Source: Allomuricauda ruestringensis DSM 13258
Lineage (GTDB): Bacteria; Bacteroidota; Bacteroidia; Flavobacteriales; Flavobacteriaceae
Length of the DNA: 64,000 nucleotides
Direction: 5' to 3'
NCBI RefSeq assembly: GCF_000224085.1
Contig: NC_015945.1
Coordinates: 1,375,501-1,439,500 of the forward strand
Each line of letters begins with the position of its first letter. Position 1 is the stretch's first letter. A program made the translations under genes and the position numbers. Shown piece after piece: positions 36,956 to 45,290 of this stretch. The notes beneath the pieces were generated by a model. It saw nothing but the letters and a program-made list of their open reading frames with translations. It was not told the origin of the DNA and made no database searches.

Positions 36956-37822
36956 ATGACAATTTATCCCATAGAGACCGGTAATTTTAAATTAGATGGA
37001 GGTGCCATGTTCGGCGTGGTTCCCAAGTCTATTTGGAACAGAACCAACCCTGCAGACGGCAATAATATGATCGATCTTGCAGCCCGTTGCCTTTTGATCG
37101 AAGATGGCGACAGGCTTATTTTGATTGATAATGGCTTGGGCAACAAACAATCCGAAAAGTTTTTTAGCTATTACTATCTCTGGGGCGACCATTCCTTGGA
37201 CAGGTCCTTGAAAAATGCCGGTTTTCATCGTGATGATGTTACCGATGTTTTTTTGACCCATCTGCATTTTGATCATTGTGGAGGCAGTATCCAATGGAAC
37301 AAGGACCGTTCCGGGTATGAACCAGCCTTTAAAAATGCCCGTTTTTGGACCAACAAAGATCACTGGGAATGGGCCACCAAACCCAATGCCAGGGAAAAGG
37401 CTTCATTTTTAAAAGAGAACCTATTGCCCATGCAACAGAGCGGACAGCTCCATTTTGTGGACAGAAAAGAGGGTTCCTTTGTGGAAAAGTCCGAACTCGG
37501 TTTCGGCATCCACTTTGTGGATGGCCATACCGATAAGCAAATGCTCCCTCATTTAAACTATAAGGGCAAGACCTTGGTTTTTGTGGCCGACCTAATTCCG
37601 ACCGCGGGCCATATTCCCCTACCCTATGTAATGGGGTACGATACCCGCCCTTTACTGACCTTAAAAGAAAAATTAGATTTTTTAAATGCTGCTGTGGAAA
37701 ACGATTGGCTCTTGCTGTTTGAACACGATGCCCACAACCAAATATGTACTCTTAAACAAACTGAAAAAGGAGCTCGTTTGGATCAGCTGTTTTCCTATGA
37801 CGAACTATTCAAAATGCAATAA
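36956..37822 (+). CDS. Metallo-beta-lactamase-fold hydrolase
   Basis: The 288-residue cytoplasmic protein carries the zinc site THLHFDHCGG (about residues 100-109), further ligands in FVDGHTDKQ and FVADLIPTAGH, and HDAH near residue 260. The layout, with a long loop before the metal motif (GLGNKQSEKFFSYYYLWGD), resembles the quorum-quenching lactonase/PqqB-like branch widely present in Flavobacteriia. No membrane or export signal is seen. It is followed after 26 bp by a subtilase gene and then by an M1 peptidase gene on the same strand. Substrate unassigned; lactonase activity is only a possibility. Confidence 0.85.
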   Translation: MTIYPIETGNFKLDGGAMFGVVPKSIWNRTNPADGNNMIDLAARCLLIEDGDRLILIDNGLGNKQSEKFFSYYYLWGDHSLDRSLKNAGFHRDDVTDVFLTHLHFDHCGGSIQWNKDRSGYEPAFKNARFWTNKDHWEWATKPNAREKASFLKENLLPMQQSGQLHFVDRKEGSFVEKSELGFGIHFVDGHTDKQMLPHLNYKGKTLVFVADLIPTAGHIPLPYVMGYDTRPLLTLKEKLDFLNAAVENDWLLLFEHDAHNQICTLKQTEKGARLDQLFSYDELFKMQ

Positions 37823-37848
37823 CCTTACACTTTTTACAAATACATTCT

Positions 37849-39498
37849 ATGAATCGCACATATAACAAACTATCATTCTTATCCCTATCTGCCGCCCTAT
37901 TTTTAATGGGTTGTGGATCCACGGCCTTGGTCTCTACCCCTGTTGAGAACATTGATGCCGTTCCCTTAAAAATTTCTGAGCTTTCCGAAGCGGAGAAAAA
38001 GCATTGGGGACACCTCGACCTTATTGCGGACACCATTCCCGGCATGAGCGTAGACAAAGCTTACGATGAAATCATAAAGAACAAAAAGGGCAAAACCGTT
38101 GTGGTGGCTGTTTTGGATTCGGGCATGGATTTGGAGCACGAAGATTTAAAGAATGTTCTTTGGACGAACACCGATGAAATCCCCAATAATGGTAAAGATG
38201 ATGATGGCAATGGTTATGTGGACGATATACACGGCTATAACTTTTTGGGAGACTCCTATAATGAACAACTGGAATATGTTCGCATGCTTCGTTTGAATAT
38301 TGGAGATGCATCCGAAAGAGCTGAAGCAAGACTTTTATTGGACAAGGAATATCCCGAAGCAGTTCAGAACAAACAACAATACGAACAAATATTTCAGGTG
38401 GTGAAAGGTGCGGACGAACTTGTAAGGAACGAACTTGGGAAAGAAACATACACGAAAGAAGACTTGCTTTCCATTGAGCTAAAAACCGCCCAAATGGAAC
38501 AGAGTGTTGCTGTGTTGACACAGATGTTCACCTATGGTGAAAGCATCCCAAAAGTATTGGAGGAACTAAAAGAAGGAATTACATATTTTACCGAACAAGC
38601 CAATTACAACCTCAACAAAGATTTTAATGGTAGAACACCTGTGGGCGATGATCCTTATGATATTACCGACGTTCCCTACGGTAATGGCAACCCAAAAAAC
38701 ATGGTGGATACCGAAAGCCACGGAACCCATGTTGCTGGGATTATAGCTGCAACACGAAACAACGGTATTGGGGTGGACGGTGTGGCCAATAATGTGGAAA
38801 TTATGAGTGTTAGGGCAGTTCCCAATGGCGATGAATACGATAAAGACATCGCTCTTGGCATTCGCTACGCTGTCGACAACGGTGCGTCCATCATCAACTG
38901 TAGCTTTGGAAAGTCCTTTTCCCCTAAAGCGGAATGGGTTTACGATGCCATAAAATATGCTGCTTCCAAAGATGTGCTTATTGTTCATGCCGCAGGTAAC
39001 GACGGAGAAGACTTGGAAATCCCTGAAAACAGAAATTATCCAAACGATGATATGGGTCAAAGTCAGGAGTTTGTGGATAATATGATTACTGTTGGGGCAC
39101 TTTCCAGCAGCTATGGGTCTGAGATGGTGGCCTCTTTTTCCAATTATGGAAACCATCGTGTTGATGTATTTGCTCCAGGTGCCGAGATTTACTCTACCAT
39201 GCCCAATGGTGAATACGAGTTTCAAGGTGGGACCTCCATGGCCGCTCCCGCGGTTGCAGGTGTTGCGGCACTTGTTCGTTCCTATCATCCGGAACTGTCC
39301 GCATCACAGGTAAAAAACATCATCATGCAGTCCGGTCTTAGAACAAAAAGGTCGGTTATTGTAGCGGGTGACGAGACCAAAACCGCCACTTTCGATAAAA
39401 TTTCTAAATCCGGCAAAATGGTCAATGCCTATAATGCCTTAATTTTGGCAAACAACATCTCAAAAGGTACAATGACCTTAGAAAGTAATTCAAAATAA
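37849..39498 (+). CDS. Subtilisin-like (S8) serine protease lipoprotein
   Basis: A 549-residue protein with a lipoprotein signal (SLSAALFLMGCGSTAL, cysteine 22). The catalytic triad is complete: Asp in VVAVLDSGMDLEHEDL, His in SHGTHVAGIIAATRNN and Ser in GGTSMAAPAVAGVAAL. Between the Asp and His blocks there is an insertion of about 110 residues (charged, helical) that is also seen in other Bacteroidota members. It should be anchored in the outer or inner membrane and degrade periplasmic or surface proteins or peptides. The next gene, 3 bp downstream, encodes an M1 aminopeptidase, suggesting joint peptide use. No propeptide inhibitor domain was recognised. Confidence 0.93.
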   Translation: MNRTYNKLSFLSLSAALFLMGCGSTALVSTPVENIDAVPLKISELSEAEKKHWGHLDLIADTIPGMSVDKAYDEIIKNKKGKTVVVAVLDSGMDLEHEDLKNVLWTNTDEIPNNGKDDDGNGYVDDIHGYNFLGDSYNEQLEYVRMLRLNIGDASERAEARLLLDKEYPEAVQNKQQYEQIFQVVKGADELVRNELGKETYTKEDLLSIELKTAQMEQSVAVLTQMFTYGESIPKVLEELKEGITYFTEQANYNLNKDFNGRTPVGDDPYDITDVPYGNGNPKNMVDTESHGTHVAGIIAATRNNGIGVDGVANNVEIMSVRAVPNGDEYDKDIALGIRYAVDNGASIINCSFGKSFSPKAEWVYDAIKYAASKDVLIVHAAGNDGEDLEIPENRNYPNDDMGQSQEFVDNMITVGALSSSYGSEMVASFSNYGNHRVDVFAPGAEIYSTMPNGEYEFQGGTSMAAPAVAGVAALVRSYHPELSASQVKNIIMQSGLRTKRSVIVAGDETKTATFDKISKSGKMVNAYNALILANNISKGTMTLESNSK

Positions 39499-39501
39499 TA
39501 T

Positions 39502-41355
39502 ATGAAGCGTTTACAATCCCTCTTTTTTACAGCCTTTTTCGGGGCCACTCTTTTTTTAAGTGCACAAAATTCGGGCAGCTGGCAACAGCATGTGGACTAT
39601 ACCATGGATGTACAAATGGATGTGAAAACATACCAATACACCGGTACTCAAAAATTGGTTTACACCAATAACTCTCCGGATGAATTGAGCCGTGTTTTTT
39701 ATCATTTGTACTACAATGCCTTCCAGCCCGGTAGTGAAATGGATATCAGGCTCCTAAACATCAAAGACCCGGATAAAAGGATGATGGAAGACGGGAAAAG
39801 CAGGATTGCATCGCTTTCGGAAAGTGAAATGGGGTATTTGCATGCCAAATCCTTAACGCAGGACGGCCAACCCGTTTCTTTTACCGAGGAAGGAACCATT
39901 CTTGTGGTGGATTTGGCGAAACCTATTCCAGCAGGAGGAAAAACGACTTTGGAAATGTCTTTTGAAGGTCAGGTTCCCCTTCAAATAAGACGTTCTGGAA
40001 GAAACAGTAAAGAAGGTGTTGCGCTTTCCATGAGCCAATGGTACCCCAAACTTTCGGAATACGATTTTGAAGGCTGGCATCCAAACCCTTACATAGCCCG
40101 TGAATTCCATGGCGTGTGGGGCGATTTTGATGTGAAAATCACTTTGGACAAAGATTACACGGTCGGAGGTTCCGGATATCTTCAAAACCCGCAAGAAATT
40201 GGACATGGTTATGAAACACTCGGCACCAAAGTAAAAACCAAGGGCAAAACATTGACATGGCACTTTAAAGCACCCCAAGTACACGATTTTATGTGGGCCG
40301 CTGATCCAGAGTACATCCACGATGTTTATAAAATGGAAGATGGTCCAGCCCTTCATTTCTTGTACAAAGACAACCCGGAATTCAATGAAAACTGGGAAAA
40401 ACTTCAGCCTAAAACGGCGGAAGCCATGGCATTTTTTAGTAAAAATATTGGCAAATACCCTTACGAACAATATTCAGTAATTCAAGGCGGTGATGGTGGA
40501 ATGGAGTATGCCATGAGCACCTTGATCACCGGCGAACGTGAATTTGGTAGTTTGGTCGGGGTAATGGTGCACGAAATGGCGCACTCTTGGTTCCAACATG
40601 TACTGGCAACCAACGAGTCCGAACACGAATGGATGGACGAGGGGTTTACTTCTTTCATCAGTAGCCTGTGCATGAACCAAATTATGGAGCAGAACAAGCA
40701 AAACCCTTTCGAGGGGTCGTACAGGGGCTATTATGCCTTGGTCAACTCCGGTTTGGAAATGCCACAGTCCACCCATGCCGATAGATACACCACGAATTTT
40801 GCTTATGGTGTTTCAGCTTACAGCAAAGGATCCATATTCCTTTCTCAACTGGGGTACGTAATCGGTCAAGATAAACTAATGGAAACCATTCAAAAATATT
40901 TCGAAGACTTTAAGTTTAAGCACCCCGTGCCCAACGACATTAAAAGAACAGCAGAAAAAGTATCGGGAATGGAGCTTAATTGGTACTTGACCGATTGGAC
41001 ACAGACAACCAACACCATAGATTACGGTATTAAAAGTGTTGAGGCTGATGGGGACAAGACCACGGTAACCATGGAACGCATCGGTGAAATGCCCATGCCT
41101 TTGGATATTTTGGTTGTAGGTGCCGATGGAACACAAGAAACGTACTATGTGCCATTGCGCATGATGTATGGGGAAAAAGACAACCCTTACCCCAATCTAA
41201 ATCGCACTGTTTTAGAGGATTGGCCCTGGGCTTACCCAACTTACGAGTTTACGTTGGATATGCCTTTGGACAATGTTCAAGCCATTATGATAGACCCATC
41301 GCAATTGATGGCCGACGTGGATGGGGAAAACAACGTATATCAAGCAGGGGAATAA
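39502..41355 (+). CDS. M1-family metallopeptidase
   Basis: A 617-residue protein with signal peptide (about 1-21). The N-terminal beta-domain (25-250) is followed by the thermolysin-like domain with GGMEYAMSTLI (the GAMEN-equivalent exopeptidase motif), zinc site HEMAHSWFQH and the third ligand in ESEHEWMDEGF, 18 residues after the second histidine. A C-terminal helical part completes it. It releases N-terminal amino acids from peptides in the periplasm. It is 3 bp after the subtilase gene and ends in a strong terminator, so protease and peptidase are probably one transcription unit with the upstream hydrolase. Confidence 0.94.
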   Translation: MKRLQSLFFTAFFGATLFLSAQNSGSWQQHVDYTMDVQMDVKTYQYTGTQKLVYTNNSPDELSRVFYHLYYNAFQPGSEMDIRLLNIKDPDKRMMEDGKSRIASLSESEMGYLHAKSLTQDGQPVSFTEEGTILVVDLAKPIPAGGKTTLEMSFEGQVPLQIRRSGRNSKEGVALSMSQWYPKLSEYDFEGWHPNPYIAREFHGVWGDFDVKITLDKDYTVGGSGYLQNPQEIGHGYETLGTKVKTKGKTLTWHFKAPQVHDFMWAADPEYIHDVYKMEDGPALHFLYKDNPEFNENWEKLQPKTAEAMAFFSKNIGKYPYEQYSVIQGGDGGMEYAMSTLITGEREFGSLVGVMVHEMAHSWFQHVLATNESEHEWMDEGFTSFISSLCMNQIMEQNKQNPFEGSYRGYYALVNSGLEMPQSTHADRYTTNFAYGVSAYSKGSIFLSQLGYVIGQDKLMETIQKYFEDFKFKHPVPNDIKRTAEKVSGMELNWYLTDWTQTTNTIDYGIKSVEADGDKTTVTMERIGEMPMPLDILVVGADGTQETYYVPLRMMYGEKDNPYPNLNRTVLEDWPWAYPTYEFTLDMPLDNVQAIMIDPSQLMADVDGENNVYQAGE

Positions 41356-41381
41356 GACCCTCTTTCCTATAAATTATTTTG

Positions 41382-41411
41382 AAGGGCGGCCCGATTGTGC
41401 CGCCCTTTTTA
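41382..41411 (+). terminator. Rho-independent terminator of the peptidase operon
   Basis: AAGGGCGGC (41382-41390) and GCCGCCCTT (41399-41407) pair perfectly around an 8-nt loop, followed by TTTTT. It is 27 bp after the M1 peptidase stop. Confidence 0.9.
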
Positions 41412-41428
41412 TTATGAAAAGGCTCATT

Positions 41429-41457
41429 TTGTCCCCTTGAGGGGACCTTAGGGGTGT
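41429..41457 (+). repeat. 29-nt REP-like palindromic repeat, copy 1
   Basis: The unit contains the near-perfect palindrome GTCCCCT-TG-AGGGGAC followed by CTTAGGGGTGT. An identical copy lies in the opposite orientation at 43265-43293, so the pair forms a large inverted repeat around the nuclease gene and the IS110-family element. Confidence 0.85.
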
Positions 41458-41501
41458 CCATTGACCAATTATTCTTGATATATTTAGGTTTTTAATTGCT
41501 T

Positions 41502-41917
41502 TTGAAAAACAAGATTATTCCATATAACCCAAAGTTGAAAGAGTTTGCAAGGCAACTGCGTAAAAACAGTACCCTTTCTGAAGTCCTTCTGTGGGAAAAA
41601 TAAAGCAGCGTGCTTTGGGAGTACAATTTCATCGGCAGGTTCCACTGCTTGAGTACATTGTTGATTTTTATTGTCATGAATTGCGGCTTGCCATTGAAAT
41701 TGATGGAGTATCCCATGAGTTTAAATATGACAAGGATGCCCAAAGAGAACATCAACTAGAAAAAGTAGGTGTACATTTGATTCGGTTACAGGATAGTGAG
41801 GTTAAAAACAATATGTTTAACCTGTTATATATTTTGATAAAATTCGTCATTTCGATTTCTATGACGCAACCAAACGATTTTGATAAAAAGCTTGGTTTTT
41901 TATTAGTGCAAAAATAA
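41502..41917 (+). pseudogene. DUF559 (PD-(D/E)XK-like) endonuclease gene, frameshifted and cut by the IS element
   Basis: From TTG 41502 the first frame gives NPKLKEFARQLRKNSTLSEVLLWEK and then stops at 41577-41579. The next frame continues exactly as the family expects from 41591: KQRALGVQFHRQVPLLEYIVDFYC and EIDGVSHEFKYDKDAQREHQL. One missing A in the run GGGAAAAATAAAG explains the shift. DUF559 proteins resemble Vsr-type nucleases; the core acidic motif EIDG is present. The 3' part runs into the transposase gene region, so its last 20 or so residues are probably IS-derived. Non-functional unless slippage on the A-run restores the frame. Confidence 0.75.
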
Positions 41918-42845
41918 GGTGGATGATTTTGTTCCTTACGGCGTTTAAGACACTCATTTTGTTTTTGCCCTCATTTACCTTTCTCTTGTAATAAAGGGCC
42001 AGGTCATTTTCTAACCTGATAGCGCTCATTGCACCAAGGTGCAATAATTTTTTCAACGATTTATCAGCTAAGTTCGACACCCTGTTCCGCCCAAATATAG
42101 ATGTTCCGGAGGTGTTTTGAAAAGGTGCCACACCACAGTAACAAGCTAATTTCCTTGGTTGGGTTATGCTCTTAAATTCATTTGTCTTCACAAGAATGTT
42201 CCAGCACAGGACATCGCCAACACCGGGAATGGATTTTAATTGCCTGCTCAATGTATTTAGCTTGGTGTCCGATTTCAGAAGGGCCCTGACCTGCTGTTCA
42301 ATGGCCTTTACTTGAACAGTCAATTCTTTGATCAATCTGTTGTTCTGTTCAATTATGTGCTTGGCCAATTTTTGATTCCCAAGAACCATTAATTCTTTGT
42401 TCTTGGTCTTTAGTTGTTTTCTTTGGTTGATTCTAAAACCTCTCTCGGACAAAAGGATCTGAAGGTCTTCGATAACGTTTCTCTTTTGGACATAGGTTTT
42501 GGTCTCAGTGTAGTTCTTCTTTATAAAATGTGCAATTCTAACAGCATCTACTTTATCGTTTTTGCCCCTGACAAGTCCAAGGCTCCGCTTTAAGTGCAAC
42601 GGATTTACCACATAAAAATCACAATCCATATCAGCAAGGACACTCATTAACGACCAAGTATATTTCCCTGTGTTCTCAGCACAGATATGATAGCTTATGT
42701 TCTCTTCCAACAGGGCATTAAAGAACCGGGCTATATCCTTTTCCCTGTTTTTGACAATAAAAGATCTTGACCGCTCACTGAGCAGGCAAATGTCCAAAGT
42801 ATCTTTACTCACATCGATACCTATAAAATTCAGTTCTGTTTCCAT
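41859..42845 (-). CDS. IS110-family transposase (DEDD/RuvC-like recombinase)
   Basis: The 328-residue protein is full length. The N-terminal RuvC-like domain has the four acidic residues Asp11 (FIGIDVSKD), Glu57 (CAENTGKY), Asp97 and Asp100 (GKNDKVDAVRIA). A helical middle, a helix-hairpin-helix SIPGVGDVLCW (about 205-215) and the Transposase_20 domain with the catalytic serine region NTSGTSIFGRNR (Ser246) follow. In the IS110 family this enzyme works with a bridge RNA encoded in the element's non-coding end to pair donor and target. No frameshift or stop is seen, so it may be active. Confidence 0.95.
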   Translation of the reverse strand: METELNFIGIDVSKDTLDICLLSERSRSFIVKNREKDIARFFNALLEENISYHICAENTGKYTWSLMSVLADMDCDFYVVNPLHLKRSLGLVRGKNDKVDAVRIAHFIKKNYTETKTYVQKRNVIEDLQILLSERGFRINQRKQLKTKNKELMVLGNQKLAKHIIEQNNRLIKELTVQVKAIEQQVRALLKSDTKLNTLSRQLKSIPGVGDVLCWNILVKTNEFKSITQPRKLACYCGVAPFQNTSGTSIFGRNRVSNLADKSLKKLLHLGAMSAIRLENDLALYYKRKVNEGKNKMSVLNAVRNKIIHLIFALIKNQAFYQNRLVAS

Positions 42846-43047
42846 ATCTTTGGTTTAAGTGAAAAAATGATAAGCTCAACTCCTTAATAATGGGATCTGG
42901 GTCCCGAATTTCTAATTTGAGTTTATTATCAAAGCGGAAGAAATCTAAATCGAATTATAAGCTCTAAAACTTGGAGTGAATTGATAGTGTATTTCTTCCG
43001 TTTTTAAATATAATATTTCAAAGCACCAATCTAAAGGAGTGGATTTC
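42846..43047 (-). ncRNA. Candidate bridge RNA in the leader end of the IS110-family element
   Basis: The 200 nt upstream of the transposase start have no reading frame but two strong foldings on the minus strand: ATTTCTTCCG (42991-43000 on the plus strand) pairs with CGGAAGAAAT (42935-42944) around 46 nt, and GATAAGCTCAA (42869-42879) pairs with TTGAGTTTATTATC (42917-42930) with a 3-nt bulge, enclosing the small hairpin GGGA/TCCC. Placement 5' of the transposase is that of the IS110 subgroup bridge RNAs. No alignment of donor or target loops was attempted. Confidence 0.4.
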
Positions 43048-43068
43048 ACGACAGCATGAGTGAAATTT

Positions 43069-43144
43069 GTATCGAGAAAAAGAATTTTTATCCAAAAAAG
43101 GTTCTCGATACGATTTTTCGTTTCTCAAAATCACTCGAACTGAC
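43069..43144. repeat. REP-like dispersed repeat upstream of rnpA
   Basis: GTATCGAGAA (43069-43078) and TTCTCGATAC (43102-43111) are perfect inverted arms. The segment 43100-43144 read on the minus strand starts GTCAGTTCGAG and ends TCGAGAACC, the same ends as the repeat at 50773-50797, with a longer middle. It belongs to the same family of intergenic repeats. Confidence 0.65.
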
Positions 43145-43228
43145 GTCTAGAACTAAATTTTATGTTCAAAATGCATAATAATGGGTATGTTTAGTGTTTT
43201 GATGACCTTACAAGAAGTCGTATCTAAT

Positions 43229-43681
43229 ATGCAAAGTGAAAAACCTGATTCAAAAAAAGAAAAAACACCCCTAAGGTCCCCTCAAGGGGACAATTTTGAT
43301 TTTTCCTTTCCCAAAAAAGAAAAGCTCACCAACAAAAAAATGTTCGAAGCACTTTTTACGGAAGGTAAAAATCTGCGTGAATTCCCTTTAAAGTTGATTT
43401 ACCTCAACACCAATTTTAAGGATGAGGTGCCTGTAAAAGTTGCTGTGGTCGCCCCAAAAAGACAATTCAAATCCGCAGTAGACCGTAACCGCATCAAGCG
43501 GCTTTTAAGGGAGGCTTACAGACGCAACAAACCCCTCATTTTTAACAACATTGAGGGAAATTTTGCGTTCATATTTTTATACCTTGGCAAGAAGACCCCA
43601 CGTTTTAATGAAGTTGATGCGGCCATGAAAAAACTGTTAGAGGCCTTTATAAATAAAGAATTCCATGAAAAGATTGATTAA
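43229..43681 (+). CDS. rnpA: Ribonuclease P protein component with repeat-derived N-terminal extension
   Basis: The conserved protein starts near FSFPKKEKLTNKKMFEALF and has the basic helix SAVDRNRIKRLLREAYR that contacts the RNA subunit; it cleaves pre-tRNA leaders with RnpB. ATG 43229 is taken as start (150 aa); ATG 43181, 43187 and 43202 are in frame further up. The segment between any of these starts and the core contains KTPLRSPQGDN, which is the translation of the 29-nt REP-like repeat at 43265-43293. The core lacks a closer ATG except at the internal KKMF, so the repeat is probably translated. The stop overlaps the next gene by 17 bp. Confidence 0.9.
   Translation: MQSEKPDSKKEKTPLRSPQGDNFDFSFPKKEKLTNKKMFEALFTEGKNLREFPLKLIYLNTNFKDEVPVKVAVVAPKRQFKSAVDRNRIKRLLREAYRRNKPLIFNNIEGNFAFIFLYLGKKTPRFNEVDAAMKKLLEAFINKEFHEKID
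43265..43293 (-). repeat. 29-nt REP-like palindromic repeat, copy 2, inside rnpA
   Basis: Exact reverse complement of the unit at 41429-41457, located within the 5' part of the rnpA reading frame and read there as PLRSPQGDN. Being 29 nt it does not preserve frame by itself; flanking bases restore it. Confidence 0.85.
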
Positions 43682-45290
43682 AAAGCAGGTTTTGATTCCC
43701 GTTTTGGCACTTGCAGTTTTGGTAGGTGCCAGTAGTTTTAAAAGTGACTTTTTTGAGATTGCCAAGCAAATAGAAATCTTTACTACGCTCTTTAAAGAAC
43801 TCAACATGAACTATGTGGACGAGACCAATCCGGCGGAGCTGATGGATTCCGCCATAAAAAACATGTTGGGTGAACTGGATCCCTATACCCAGTTTTTGAA
43901 CGAGCAGGATGTTGAATCGTACAAAATCAATAATTCGGGCGAATACTCGGGCATTGGTGCCCTTGTTCGCTCTTACGAAAACAAATTGGTGGTGGTTGAG
44001 CCCTATCAAGGGTATGCCGCCGATAAAGCTGGCGTAAAGGCCGGAGATGAAATTATTAAAATTGGGGAGACCTTGGTTGCCGATTTCGACGATAATGCCG
44101 GAGAACTCCTAAAAGGGGCCAACAACTCTTCGGTCGACGTCACCTTTTTAAGACAAGGAGAAACCAAGACTGCAACCATTACCCGCGAGGGTGTAGAGGT
44201 AGATGCCGTTCCCTTTTATGATATAATCGATGACAAAACGGGGTATATCGTATTGTCGCGCTTCAACAGAAAAGCTTCCAAACAAACCCAATCGGCCATG
44301 CAGGACCTTAAAGGCCGGGGTGCAGAAAGATTGGTCTTGGACCTTAGGGGAAACCCCGGAGGGTTGCTATCCGAAGCCATCAATGTAACCAACCTTTTTG
44401 TGCCCAAGGGAGAGTTGATCGTGACCACGAAATCCAAGGTAAAAAAGTTCAATCAGGAATACAGAACCAAAAACAAGCCAGAGGATGAAGAGATTCCCCT
44501 TGTTGTTCTGATAGATGGAAAAAGTGCTTCGGCCAGTGAAATTGTTTCGGGCGGACTTCAGGATTTGGACCGTGCCGTAATTGTTGGGGCCCGAAGCTTT
44601 GGTAAAGGTTTGGTGCAACGCCCCTTAAAACTTACTTACGGAACACAGTTAAAAGTAACAATATCAAGATATTATACCCCTTCCGGTAGATGCATCCAAT
44701 CTTTGGATTATTGGAACCGCGATGCACAGGGCAATGCCGTTCGAAACACTGATTTTAAAGAATTCACTACCAGAAACGGGCGAAAAGTATGGGATGGTGG
44801 AGGAGTAATGCCAGACATTACCATTGAATCTTTAAAAACCAATTCCCTTATTGATGCTCTGGAGGAAACCAATATCGTTTTTGATTTTGCCACGGATTAT
44901 TTCTACGACCACAATTTTGATTCGGTGGAAAATTTTAATTTTTCCGATGGTGATTATAGCGCATTTAAAACCTATGCCCAAGAACAGAACTTCTCCTATC
45001 AGACCAAAACAGAAAAACTTTTGGAAGAATCCATTAATGGTGATGACACCTTATTGGGGGGCAATGTCCAAGAAAAGTACAAAGACCTTCTTTTGGCCGT
45101 AAATAAAGGTAAAATAACCGCTTTGGACACCTTTAAAAAGGAAATCCAAAAGAAGTTGGAAGATGAGATCATAACCCGATACTTTTACCGGGATGGGCTT
45201 TACAAATACTATTTGGACCATGACGATGCCATATTGACCGCAAAAGAATTGTTGGACGATACTTCCAAATACGCTGCAATTTTAAAGTAG
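43665..45290 (+). CDS. S41-family C-terminal processing peptidase
   Basis: The 541-residue periplasmic protease has an N-terminal signal or anchor (about residues 8-24), a helical region, a PDZ domain (about 85-170: SGEYSGIGALV ... ADKAGVKAGDEIIKI), and the catalytic domain with LDLRGNPGGLLSEA, the serine in GKSASASEIVSGGL and the lysine in GARSFGKGLVQ, four residues apart from the canonical Ser-Lys dyad spacing. Such Prc/CtpA-like enzymes trim the C-termini of envelope proteins. It overlaps rnpA by 17 bp, an arrangement usual in Flavobacteriia. No inhibitor or adaptor gene is next to it. Confidence 0.93.
   Translation: MKRLIKKQVLIPVLALAVLVGASSFKSDFFEIAKQIEIFTTLFKELNMNYVDETNPAELMDSAIKNMLGELDPYTQFLNEQDVESYKINNSGEYSGIGALVRSYENKLVVVEPYQGYAADKAGVKAGDEIIKIGETLVADFDDNAGELLKGANNSSVDVTFLRQGETKTATITREGVEVDAVPFYDIIDDKTGYIVLSRFNRKASKQTQSAMQDLKGRGAERLVLDLRGNPGGLLSEAINVTNLFVPKGELIVTTKSKVKKFNQEYRTKNKPEDEEIPLVVLIDGKSASASEIVSGGLQDLDRAVIVGARSFGKGLVQRPLKLTYGTQLKVTISRYYTPSGRCIQSLDYWNRDAQGNAVRNTDFKEFTTRNGRKVWDGGGVMPDITIESLKTNSLIDALEETNIVFDFATDYFYDHNFDSVENFNFSDGDYSAFKTYAQEQNFSYQTKTEKLLEESINGDDTLLGGNVQEKYKDLLLAVNKGKITALDTFKKEIQKKLEDEIITRYFYRDGLYKYYLDHDDAILTAKELLDDTSKYAAILK

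Larger units (their letters stand above)
41850..43050 (-). mobile_element. IS110-family insertion sequence (approximate ends)
   Basis: Transposase gene plus about 200 nt of structured DNA upstream of it, total about 1.2 kb, which is normal for IS110. As expected for the family no long terminal inverted repeats are seen. Short similar tracts, GATTTCTATGAC at 41854-41865 and GATTTCACGAC at 43042-43052, may mark the junctions, but the exact ends cannot be fixed without an empty site. It sits between a frameshifted nuclease gene and repeat DNA upstream of rnpA. Confidence 0.7.

Noticed and set aside
38566..39288. A 240-codon minus-strand open frame
   Set aside because: It lies wholly within the subtilase gene, which carries an intact catalytic triad; the antisense product has no recognisable features.
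41492..41755. An 87-codon minus-strand open frame after the M1 peptidase gene
   Set aside because: It is the reverse of the DUF559 coding sequence, which is recognisable on the plus strand despite its frameshift.
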